From an uncultured Erysipelotrichaceae bacterium (GTDB lineage: Bacteria > Bacillota_I > Bacilli_A > RFN20 > CAG-826), in assembly GCA_902800255.1 (NCBI GenBank), contig CADCDV010000001.1, positions 1 to 48,366 of the forward strand: a stretch of DNA of 48,366 bases, in the 5' to 3' direction. Positions within the stretch are counted from its first letter, which is position 1; the number at the start of each line of letters is the position of its first letter. Positions 32,793-39,738 of the stretch are shown one piece after another. Below the pieces are notes generated by a model. That model was not told the origin of the DNA. It made no database searches and was given only the letters and a program-made list of their open reading frames with translations. Both the position numbers and the translations under genes were made by a program.

Positions 32793-34103
32793 ATGTACGC
32801 AGTAATACAAGCAGGCGGAGCAGGCACTAGACTTAAGACCATCACCGGCGATTTACCAAAGGTAATGGTTGAGTTAAATGGGAAGCCGATCATCGAATGG
32901 CAGATTGAAAGCCTTAAGAGAAGCGGCGTCCTTGATTTGCTCATAATCATCTCCAAAAACGGGAAACTCATCTCGGATTATTGCGGAGACGGAAAGAAGT
33001 TTGGGGTCAATATCTCCTACATAACAGAAGAATCTCCTTTAGGCACAGCCGGAGGATTATATTTCGCCAAAGAGATCATCAAAGATGATTTCATTCTTTG
33101 CTTTGGCGATTTGATGCTTGATGTCGATTGGATGAGATTCCACCGTTTCCATAAGGAAAAGGGTTCTTCATTGACCGCTTTCGCGCACCCAAATTCACAC
33201 CCGTTCGATAGCGACCTTCTCGTCACTAATGACGAAGAGAAAATCATCAAGATCGATAGCAAGCACAACGTCCGTGACTACTACTACGAGAACCTCACAA
33301 ACGCAGGCCTTTATGTCTGCTCAAAAGAGGTCCTCGATTTCGTCAAAGAACCTTCGAAAATCGACTTTGAGAAAGCTGTCCTCACACACTTCGTTGAAGA
33401 GGGCAAAGCCTATGCATATAGGTCGAGCGAATACGTCAAAGACTGTGGTACCCCTGACAGGTACTATTCAGTCGAAAAAGACCTCAAAAACGGAATTATC
33501 CATGGCAAATCCCTCTCAAATTTGCAGAAATGCATCTTCTTAGACAGGGACGGAACCATCAATAAATATCGTGGTTTAGTTAAGAAAGCAGATGAGTTGG
33601 AACTCGCTGACGATGCTGCTTTAGCGATCAAGACCATCAACACTTCTAGCTACTTAGCGATATGTGCCACCAACCAGCCTGTCATAGCCCGCGGTGACAC
33701 GACCTTTGAGGAACTTAGGAACATCCACAACAAGATGGAGACCCTTCTTGGAAAAGACGGAGCCTATCTTGATGCCCTCTACTTCTGCCCACACCATCCT
33801 GCGGGAGGTTTTGAAGGCGAGGTCCCAGAACTTAAATTCGACTGCGATTGCCGTAAACCAAAAATCGGTCTTCTGAAGAAGGCTCAAGAAAGGTTCAATA
33901 TCGACCTCAGCAAATCCTGGTTTATCGGAGATACGGATAGAGACATCCAGACCGGAATCAACGCTGGATGCAGAACGATCTTTTTAGATACGACACCGAA
34001 TCCTCCGATACGCTTTGAAGATGCGAAACCAGATTTTGTGTGCCATTCTTTATCAGAAGCCGTTAATCTAATAATGACCTTAGAAAGGGGCGAACATGAT
34101 TGA
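32793..34103 (+). CDS. Fused heptose-1-phosphate nucleotidyltransferase and heptose-1,7-bisphosphate phosphatase
   Basis: 436-residue two-domain enzyme from ATG 32793 (GGAG five bases upstream, two bases after the hddA stop). Residues 1-235 are a sugar-phosphate nucleotidyltransferase of HddC type (IQAGGAGTRLKTITGDLPKVM, FGDLMLDVDW). Residues about 244-436 are a HAD phosphatase of the GmhB family with FLDRDGTINKYRG (near 250), the zinc loop CPHHP ... CDCRKPK (about 331-358) and FIGDTDRDIQTGINAG. The phosphatase removes the 7-phosphate and the transferase then activates heptose-1-phosphate, most likely with GTP. Joining steps 3 and 4 in one chain channels the intermediate. It overlaps gmhA by 8 bases. 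Confidence 0.9.
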   Translation: MYAVIQAGGAGTRLKTITGDLPKVMVELNGKPIIEWQIESLKRSGVLDLLIIISKNGKLISDYCGDGKKFGVNISYITEESPLGTAGGLYFAKEIIKDDFILCFGDLMLDVDWMRFHRFHKEKGSSLTAFAHPNSHPFDSDLLVTNDEEKIIKIDSKHNVRDYYYENLTNAGLYVCSKEVLDFVKEPSKIDFEKAVLTHFVEEGKAYAYRSSEYVKDCGTPDRYYSVEKDLKNGIIHGKSLSNLQKCIFLDRDGTINKYRGLVKKADELELADDAALAIKTINTSSYLAICATNQPVIARGDTTFEELRNIHNKMETLLGKDGAYLDALYFCPHHPAGGFEGEVPELKFDCDCRKPKIGLLKKAQERFNIDLSKSWFIGDTDRDIQTGINAGCRTIFLDTTPNPPIRFEDAKPDFVCHSLSEAVNLIMTLERGEHD

Positions 34104-34704
34104 TTTTAAGAACGATTTAGAGAAATATTACGAGCTCGAAATCGAAACAATTAAGAAATTAGACAAAGACGAGATGAATAAAGCGATGAACGCTCTCGTC
34201 AAACATTACGATGACCAGTCGACCATCTATGTTTTCGGTAACGGAGGCAGCGCTGCCACCGCTTCCCATATGGTCTGCGACTTCAACAAAGGCATCTGCT
34301 CCAAATTAGAGAAGAGATTTAAGTTCGTTTGTCTTAATGACAACGTCCCGATCATGACCGCCATCGCTAACGACACTACCTTCGATGATGTCTTCTACTA
34401 CCAATTAGAGAACCGCCTCAAGAAAGAAGACTTAGTCTTAGCCATTTCTGGAAGCGGCAACTCCAAGAACATCATGAAGGCTGCAGAGTACACTAAAAAG
34501 GTTGGCGCTGAGCTCATGTCCATCACCGGTTATGACGGAGGCAAGTTAGCCAAGATTGCTGATTACCATCTCCATGCACCTGTCGATGACATCCAAATCG
34601 CCGAAGACCTTCATATGACCTTTGACCACGTCATCATGCAGGTCCTTTGGCGTTATCTCAGCAAGAGAGAGGGCATTGAAGCGACCTACACTCCAAACAA
34701 GTAA
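34096..34704 (+). CDS. gmhA: Sedoheptulose-7-phosphate isomerase
   Basis: 202-residue SIS-domain isomerase that converts sedoheptulose 7-phosphate to D-glycero-D-manno-heptose 7-phosphate, the first step of nucleotide-heptose synthesis. VFGNGGSAATASHMVCDFNKG, LNDNVPIMTAIAND and AISGSGNSKNIMKAAEY match GmhA, and the late Glu/His pair is in DDIQIAEDLHMTFDHVIMQVLW. Last gene of the hddA-(hddC-gmhB)-gmhA operon, followed by a strong bidirectional terminator. Confidence 0.95.
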   Translation: MIDFKNDLEKYYELEIETIKKLDKDEMNKAMNALVKHYDDQSTIYVFGNGGSAATASHMVCDFNKGICSKLEKRFKFVCLNDNVPIMTAIANDTTFDDVFYYQLENRLKKEDLVLAISGSGNSKNIMKAAEYTKKVGAELMSITGYDGGKLAKIADYHLHAPVDDIQIAEDLHMTFDHVIMQVLWRYLSKREGIEATYTPNK

Positions 34705-34723
34705 AATCCAAAAATCATTAACA

Positions 34724-34754
34724 AAAACGCGCTGGTTTTGTTCCAACGCGTTTT
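34724..34754. terminator. Bidirectional terminator between gmhA and the GDPD gene
   Basis: Stem AAAACGCGCTGG/CCAACGCGTTTT (34724-34735 with 34743-34754, one mismatch or wobble), 7-base loop. T-tracts on both sides; the GDPD stop codon (34753-34755) overlaps its edge. Confidence 0.85.
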
Positions 34755-35475
34755 ATTTTGCCATTATTTCTTTAACAAGCTCCGGCTCAATCAGCTGGAA
34801 CGTTTGAGCGTCCGCTAGCTCTTTGTTGGCCTTCATATGTTCAGGATCTTCAACCGTCCAGGTGTTGACGATGTGCCTCTTGTGATACTTCCTGACCTCA
34901 GGTTTTGTGAGAAGGCATTCTTCAATGTCGACTGAGTCAAAGAGGTAACGCCACTTCCAGACCCAATAGTATTCTTTGCAGATGAGTAATCCGATTCCGA
35001 ATCCTTGATGCCTCATCTTGAAAAGGGCTCTAGGATCAAAGGAGATGATGACGATCTTCTTTTTGTCTTTGATCTGCTTGAGGGCGGCTTTCGCAGCCTT
35101 AGCCAAAGGTTTGTAGTTTCCCTTGTGGACTTTAAGTTCAACGACGATTAGCCTTCTCTCTTGGTTGAGGTCGAGGACTTCTTGGAAGGTTGGGACCTCT
35201 CCCCCGTCGAGAAGACGATAGTTCTCTTTAATCTCAGCGAGGGTGAGTTCCTCAATGATTCCCTCTTTGCCTGTCGTGCGTTTTAGGTCGTCATCATGGC
35301 AGACAACCAGTTGTCCATCTTTCGTTAAGTGGATGTCGAGCTCAAAAGGGAAGCCGTTTTCGATCGCGTTTTGGAACGCTTTGAGGCCGTTTTCCGTATA
35401 CACGCTGTTATGCAATCCGCGGTGCGCAATCGCGCCCATGTATTCAGGGCTGAACTTTCTCTCTTTTCGCTTCAT
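34753..35475 (-). CDS. Glycerophosphodiester phosphodiesterase
   Basis: 240-residue GDPD-fold enzyme that hydrolyses deacylated phospholipids (glycerophosphodiesters) to glycerol-3-phosphate and an alcohol. The motifs are complete: AIAHRGLHNSVYTENGL (His, Arg, Glu), FELDIHLTKDGQLVVCHDD (metal-binding Glu/Asp and catalytic His), VELKVHKG, and TWTVEDPEHM near the end. There is no signal peptide, so it is cytoplasmic. Monocistronic; no SD, with TATAAT eight bases before the ATG. Confidence 0.94.
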   Translation of the reverse strand: MKRKERKFSPEYMGAIAHRGLHNSVYTENGLKAFQNAIENGFPFELDIHLTKDGQLVVCHDDDLKRTTGKEGIIEELTLAEIKENYRLLDGGEVPTFQEVLDLNQERRLIVVELKVHKGNYKPLAKAAKAALKQIKDKKKIVIISFDPRALFKMRHQGFGIGLLICKEYYWVWKWRYLFDSVDIEECLLTKPEVRKYHKRHIVNTWTVEDPEHMKANKELADAQTFQLIEPELVKEIMAK

Positions 35476-35483
35476 ATTTACAA

Positions 35484-35489
35484 ATTATA
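35484..35489 (-). promoter_or_regulatory. -10 of the GDPD gene, near-leaderless
   Basis: Minus-strand TATAAT eight bases before the ATG at 35475. The mRNA leader would be at most one or two bases. No convincing -35. Confidence 0.45.
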
Positions 35490-35533
35490 TGCTCTTTCAG
35501 TGTCGATAATCCCTTGCCTTTTTTCGTTCTTCT

Positions 35534-35592
35534 TTAAAGAAGAATGTTCGGGTGGTATGATATTTCGCGTTAGGGCGCTTTAATCACCCTAA
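35534..35592 (+). promoter_or_regulatory. ppdK promoter and leader hairpin
   Basis: TTAAAG (35534-35539), 16-base spacer, TATGAT (35556-35561) preceded by TGG (extended -10). The leader has a stem TTAGGG/CCCTAA (35570-35592) and then AGGAGG seven bases before the ATG. Confidence 0.6.
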
Positions 35593-35614
35593 AGATTGTC
35601 AATAGGAGGACAAT

Positions 35615-37669
35615 ATGGCAGACAAAAAATATGTATTCTCCTTCAAGGAAGCCCACGAGCAAAAGCTCGGCAAGGAAATCCTTGGCGGAAAAGGCTTTGG
35701 TCTTGCCGAGATGACAGCCGCTGGCGTCAACATCCCAGCCGGTTTCACAATCTCGACCGAAGCTTGCAACCTCTACTACAAATCCGGAAAACAGATTCCA
35801 GATTACGTGTGGAATGACGTCGTGGCCCATCTCCACGAAGTTGAAAAACTTACCGGAAAAGAGTTCGGCGGCAAAGGAATGCCGTTACTCGTTTCTGTCC
35901 GTTCTGGCGCTCGTACCTCGATGCCAGGCATGATGGACACCATTCTTAACTTGGGTTTAAACGATGACACCGTTGAAGCCATGGTCAAAGCTACCGGCAA
36001 TGAGCGTTTCGCTTACGATAGCTACCGCCGCTTCATCTTGATGTTCACCAACATCGCCAAAGGTCACCCAAGGACTGAAATGGACAAGATGCTCGACAAG
36101 CTTAAAGAGGACAACGGTTACAAACTTGATACCGAAGTCACCGCCGAGCAGCTCAAAGGCTTAGTTGCCAAGTACAAAGAGTACTACAAATCCGTCTTCG
36201 GTGAGGAATTCCCAACCGATCCATATGTTCAGCTCAAAGAGGCAGTCGCTGCCGTCTTCCGTAGCTGGGACAACCCACGTGCTAACGTTTACCGTCAGAT
36301 GAACGGCATCCCATATGAATGGGGCACCGCCGTCAACGTTCAGAGCATGGTCTTCGGTAACATGGGCGAAGACAGCGGCACTGGTGTCGCTTTCTCCCGT
36401 TCCCCATCCACCGGTGAAAAGAAAATCTACGCTGAATTCTTACCAAACGCCCAGGGCGAAGACGTCGTCGCTGGTGTTCGCACCCCTCTTCACATCGACG
36501 AGCTCGAGAAGAGAATGCCAGAAGTTTACAAAGAATTCATGGCTACCATCACCCGCATGGAAAACTACTTCCACGATATGCAGGATATGGAATACACCAT
36601 CGAGAAAGGCAAGCTCTTCTTCCTCCAGGCCCGTAACGGCAAGAGAACTGCTAGAGCCGCTCTCAAAATCGCTTGCGATTTAGTTGATGAAGGTCTCATC
36701 GATGAGAAAGAAGCCGTTCTCCGCGTCGAGCCAAAACAGCTCAACGACTTACTCCACCCAACCTTCGACGAAGCTGACCTCAAGAAGCATGACGCCGTTA
36801 TCCACGGTCTTCCAGCTTCCCCAGGCGCTGGCACTGGTGCCATCGTCTTCAGCGCTGAAGAATGCAAAGCCCAGCATGATGCTGGCAAGAAGGTTGTTCT
36901 TGTCCGTGCCGAGACTTCCCCAGAAGACATCATCGGTATGGTCAACTCCGAAGCTATCCTTACCGCCCGTGGAGGCATGACCTCCCACGCCGCAGTCGTC
37001 GCCCGTTCCATGGGTAAGTGCTGCGTCGCCGGTGCTACCGAGATCGTTGTTGACGAAGAAGCCAAGGTTGTCAAAGTTGGCGACCGTGTCTTCAAAGAAG
37101 GTGACATCCTTTCCGTCAACGGTTCTACTGGTCTCGTCTACGAAGGCGAAATCAAGATGGTTCCAGCCAACCTTGGTGGCGACTTCGGTCGCTTAATGGC
37201 TTGGGCCGACAAATATCGTCGCTTAAAGGTCCGTGCCAACTGCAACACCCCAGAAGACGCCCAGAACGCCCGTAGATTCGGTGCCGAAGGCATTGGTCTT
37301 TGCAGAACTGAGCGTATGTTCTTCGCTCCAGACAGAATCCTCAACATGAGATCCATGATTCTTTCTGACACCACTGAACAGCGTGAAGCCGCTCTCGAAA
37401 GAATCCGTCCATTCATCGCTGACGACTTCTACCAGATGTATCTTGCTAACCCAGATTCCATGGTTAACATCCGTTTACTTGACCCGCCTCTCCACGAGTT
37501 CTTACCAGAAGCCAACGACGAAGCCAACATCAAAGACATCGCCGAAAAGCTCGGTGTCGTCTCTGTGTTGCTTACCCAGAGATCTACGCCATGCTCGCCC
37601 GCGCCATCGTCCAGGCTGCCATCAAGGCCAGCAAGGAACTTGGCCACGAAGTTGAGCCAGAGATCATGA
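35615..37669 (+). CDS. ppdK: 5' open frame of disrupted ppdK
   Basis: Open frame of 684 codons. Residues 1 to about 645 are genuine PPDK (ATP-grasp, His domain and the start of the TIM barrel); the last 38 or so residues (from VVSVLLTQRS onward) are read in the wrong frame after the deletion. Product would have no PEP/pyruvate site. Confidence 0.8.
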   Translation: MADKKYVFSFKEAHEQKLGKEILGGKGFGLAEMTAAGVNIPAGFTISTEACNLYYKSGKQIPDYVWNDVVAHLHEVEKLTGKEFGGKGMPLLVSVRSGARTSMPGMMDTILNLGLNDDTVEAMVKATGNERFAYDSYRRFILMFTNIAKGHPRTEMDKMLDKLKEDNGYKLDTEVTAEQLKGLVAKYKEYYKSVFGEEFPTDPYVQLKEAVAAVFRSWDNPRANVYRQMNGIPYEWGTAVNVQSMVFGNMGEDSGTGVAFSRSPSTGEKKIYAEFLPNAQGEDVVAGVRTPLHIDELEKRMPEVYKEFMATITRMENYFHDMQDMEYTIEKGKLFFLQARNGKRTARAALKIACDLVDEGLIDEKEAVLRVEPKQLNDLLHPTFDEADLKKHDAVIHGLPASPGAGTGAIVFSAEECKAQHDAGKKVVLVRAETSPEDIIGMVNSEAILTARGGMTSHAAVVARSMGKCCVAGATEIVVDEEAKVVKVGDRVFKEGDILSVNGSTGLVYEGEIKMVPANLGGDFGRLMAWADKYRRLKVRANCNTPEDAQNARRFGAEGIGLCRTERMFFAPDRILNMRSMILSDTTEQREAALERIRPFIADDFYQMYLANPDSMVNIRLLDPPLHEFLPEANDEANIKDIAEKLGVVSVLLTQRSTPCSPAPSSRLPSRPARNLATKLSQRS

Positions 37670-38187
37670 TCCCTCTCGCTGGCGAACTCAAAGAATACGA
37701 GTGGGCCAAGAGCGTTGTCGTCGAGGCTGTTGAAGCTGAGATGGCTAAAGCCAACACCAAACTCGTCTACCACGTTGGTACCATGATTGAAATCCCAAGG
37801 GGCGCCCTCCGCGCCGGGGACCTTGCCAAAGAGGCAGAGTTCTTCTCCTTCGGAACCAACGACTTAACCCAGCTCACCATGGGCTTCTCCCGTGATGATG
37901 CCGGTCAGTTCTTGCCATACTACTACAACCGCAAGATCTACGAATTCGACCCATTCCAGACCATCGATGTCAACGGTGTCGGCGAACTCGTTAAGATTGC
38001 TGTTGAACGTGGCCGTGCTACCCGCCCAGACCTCTTGCTCGGTGTCTGCGGTGAAACCGGTGGCGATCCAGCTTCCATCATGTTCTATGATGAAGTCGGT
38101 CTCGACTATGTCAGCTGCTCACCATTCCGTGTCCCACTTGCTAGACTCGCTGCTGCTCAGGCCAGCATCACCCACAGCAAGAAATAA
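37591..38187 (+). CDS. ppdK: 3' open frame of disrupted ppdK
   Basis: Open frame of 198 codons from an internal ATG. The PPDK-like frame is open from about 37555 (CRLCVAYPEIYAML). It carries the C-terminal part of the PEP/pyruvate barrel with GTMIEIPRGALRAGDLA, FSFGTNDLTQLTMGFSRDD, GVCGETGGDP and the catalytic Cys in VSCSPFRVP. It has no SD of its own. Confidence 0.8.
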   Translation: MLARAIVQAAIKASKELGHEVEPEIMIPLAGELKEYEWAKSVVVEAVEAEMAKANTKLVYHVGTMIEIPRGALRAGDLAKEAEFFSFGTNDLTQLTMGFSRDDAGQFLPYYYNRKIYEFDPFQTIDVNGVGELVKIAVERGRATRPDLLLGVCGETGGDPASIMFYDEVGLDYVSCSPFRVPLARLAAAQASITHSKK

Positions 38188-38208
38188 TCGCTTCAAAACG
38201 ATAAAATC

Positions 38209-38236
38209 GCAGGCGTGAAATATCGCCTGCTTTTTT
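38209..38236 (+). terminator. ppdK terminator
   Basis: Perfect stem GCAGGCG/CGCCTGC (38209-38215 with 38224-38230), 8-base loop, then TTTTTT. Confidence 0.92.
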
Positions 38237-38266
38237 ATTGGCGTTTTTAGGCCCCGTACGCGTATA

Positions 38267-38299
38267 AAAGAAAAAGGCCTCGAATAATTTGTGAGGCCT
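38267..38299 (-). terminator. Terminator of the antitoxin-like gene
   Basis: Stem AGGCCTC/GAGGCCT (38275-38281 with 38293-38299), followed on the minus strand by TTTTTCTTTT. Confidence 0.85.
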
Positions 38300-38339
38300 A
38301 TCTGAAATCGCGCAATTTGGGGCGTTTTTCAGCCAAGAA

Positions 38340-38621
38340 TCATAGTTTATCGATGGCGGCGCGGATAGAATCGCTGCCAGGAAGCTCAAACTCATCGTCA
38401 TCGAGAACTGGCTTGGCTTTCTTTTTTGCTTTTGGTTTTGGCACTTCAACCGGTTCTGCCTTCCTAACCTTCATATCGAATGGGATGCCGTTTTCGCGGA
38501 CGATCGCCTTGAGATAAAGGATGATGGCGGCAGACATCGAAATACCTAATTCATCAACAACCTTTTCAGCTTGTTTTTTGATATTGCTATCTATTCTTAA
38601 ATTCAAAGTTGTCTTCGGCAT
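38340..38621 (-). CDS. RelB/DinJ-family ribbon-helix-helix protein without a partner toxin
   Basis: 93 residues. MPKTTLNLRIDSNIKKQAEKVVDELGISMSAAIILYLKAIVRENGIPFDM is a typical RelB/DinJ ribbon-helix-helix DNA-binding domain. The rest is a Lys/Pro-rich linker (KPKAKKKAKP) and an acidic end (DDDEFELPGSDS). Such proteins are antitoxins that repress their own operon, but no toxin gene is next to it: ppdK lies downstream on the opposite strand and the next minus gene is glmU upstream. It may be an orphan antitoxin or a regulator in its own right. AAGGA lies upstream of the ATG, and the promoter carries a repeat array. Confidence 0.85.
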   Translation of the reverse strand: MPKTTLNLRIDSNIKKQAEKVVDELGISMSAAIILYLKAIVRENGIPFDMKVRKAEPVEVPKPKAKKKAKPVLDDDEFELPGSDSIRAAIDKL

Positions 38622-38636
38622 TTTTGTTATTTTTCC

Positions 38637-38670
38637 TTGTAACGCTCTTGTATATACATTGTAACGCTCT
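38637..38670. promoter_or_regulatory. Repeat array, probable operator of the RelB-like protein
   Basis: Two exact copies of TTGTAACGCTCT (38637-38648 and 38659-38670), in direct orientation 22 bases apart, flank the perfect palindrome TGTATATACA (38649-38658). On the minus strand the upstream copy supplies TACAAT as a possible -10. The arrangement fits autoregulation by a ribbon-helix-helix protein. Confidence 0.65.
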
Positions 38671-38682
38671 ATTTAGATAAAG

Positions 38683-38704
38683 AAAAGCCTCCGTTTCCGG
38701 AGGC
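38683..38704 (-). terminator. glmU terminator
   Basis: Perfect stem GCCTCCG/CGGAGGC (38687-38693 with 38698-38704), GAAA tetraloop on the minus strand, then TTTTC. Only 18 bases after the glmU stop. Confidence 0.92.
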
Positions 38705-38722
38705 GAAAATTGTTAATTTAGC

Positions 38723-39727
38723 TTATTTGACGTTAGCGAACGGGCCAACGACTTCACCGTCTTTGACTTCAGCGTTAACAACGTTGCTTAAGACGACTTT
38801 AGCGTGGTTGCCAATCTTGGCATCTTTGAGGATGGCGCTTGGGCCAATCACGGATTCCTCACCAATAACGGTGTCGCCCATGATGTATGTGCATGGCGCA
38901 ATCGTGGTATCCTGGCCGATTTTGACGGTTGGAGCGATATAAGTGTTGTCTGGGTCTTCGATTGAGACGCCAGCGACCATGTGGGCTTTATTGATGCGCT
39001 TCTGGATGATCTTGGCGGCAATGGAAAGCTGGTTTCTGTCATTAACACCAAGGGTTTCGTCTGGGTCTTTGACTGGGTAGGAGCCTACTTTAAAGCCATT
39101 ATTAACGAAGATTCCAAGGACGTCGGTCAAATAATACTCACCGGCGGCGTTTTTCGTTGTAAGGTGGCCTAATGCTTCAAATAACTTGGCATTATCGAAG
39201 ACGTAGACGCCAGCGTTAACTTCGTTAATGGCTCTTTCTTCTTCGGTAGCATCCTTCTGCTCAACGATTTTGGTAACGTTTCCGTTAACTTTGACGATTC
39301 TTCCGTATCCGAATGGATCTTCGAGGATAGAGGTCATAACGGTCATGGCGTTGCCGTTCTCTTCGTGGGCTTTGAATAAAGCTTCAAAGGTTTCGGTGGT
39401 AAGAAGAGGGGTGTCGCCACAGCAGACGATTGTTTCGCCCTCAAGCTTATCGAGAACTGGGGCCGCCATCATAACAGCGTGGCCAGTTCCTTTTTGTTCT
39501 AACTGCCAAACGACTTCACATTCATCTTTGACAATCTTTTCGCTGGTTTTGCCACCAAAGCCAACAACGGCGACAAGCTTCTTGAATCCAAGAGGCTTCA
39601 AAGCATTGATGACATACTTAACGAGAGGCTGGCCAAGGATAGGGAAAGAGACCTTAGAGATGTCGTCTCTCTTGCTCTTCATTCTGGTGCCTTTGCCGGC
39701 CGCCAATATAATTGCGTACTTTTCCAT
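38723..39727 (-). CDS. glmU: UDP-GlcNAc pyrophosphorylase: GlmU lacking its acetyltransferase active site
   Basis: GlmU normally has about 450 residues and two activities: GlcN-1-P acetyltransferase (C-terminal) and GlcNAc-1-P uridyltransferase (N-terminal). This one has 334. The uridyltransferase domain is complete (LAAGKGTRMKS, CGDTPLL, NAGVYVFD, GEYYLTD, GVNDR; about 1-230). The left-handed helix domain starts normally but stops at GEVVGPFANVK, just where the family reads VGPFAxLRPG; the Arg, Lys, His, Tyr and Asn residues of the acetyltransferase site come after this point and are absent. A terminator follows at once, so this is a settled gene end, not a window artefact. Second gene after ispE (AAGGAG, good spacing). 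Confidence 0.93.
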   Translation of the reverse strand: MEKYAIILAAGKGTRMKSKRDDISKVSFPILGQPLVKYVINALKPLGFKKLVAVVGFGGKTSEKIVKDECEVVWQLEQKGTGHAVMMAAPVLDKLEGETIVCCGDTPLLTTETFEALFKAHEENGNAMTVMTSILEDPFGYGRIVKVNGNVTKIVEQKDATEEERAINEVNAGVYVFDNAKLFEALGHLTTKNAAGEYYLTDVLGIFVNNGFKVGSYPVKDPDETLGVNDRNQLSIAAKIIQKRINKAHMVAGVSIEDPDNTYIAPTVKIGQDTTIAPCTYIMGDTVIGEESVIGPSAILKDAKIGNHAKVVLSNVVNAEVKDGEVVGPFANVK

Positions 39728-39738
39728 AACGGAACTCC

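Larger units (their letters stand above)
35615..38187 (+). pseudogene. ppdK: Pyruvate phosphate dikinase, disrupted by internal deletion and frameshift
   Basis: PPDK interconverts pyruvate + ATP + Pi and PEP + AMP + PPi. Reading across the break gives a protein that matches the family from end to end: ATP-grasp domain (KEILGGKGFGLAEMTAAG), central His domain with GGMTSHAAVVARSMGKCC, then the PEP domain ending DYVSCSPFRVPLARLAAAQ. At about 37553 the frame changes: AEKLG is followed directly by CRLCVAYPEIY in the +2 frame. Intact homologues have about 25 residues there, including LHExNPMLGHRG. The data fit a deletion of roughly 73 bases. As read, the enzyme should be inactive. A misassembly or sequencing error is the main alternative. 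Strong SD and biased codon use suggest it was highly expressed. Confidence 0.85.

Noticed and set aside
37541..37669. Programmed frameshift in ppdK
   Set aside because: No slippery sequence is visible and about 25 conserved residues are missing, so a deletion explains the break better than recoding.
38637..38670. Start of a CRISPR array
   Set aside because: Only two 12-base copies with a palindrome between them; no further units and no cas genes.
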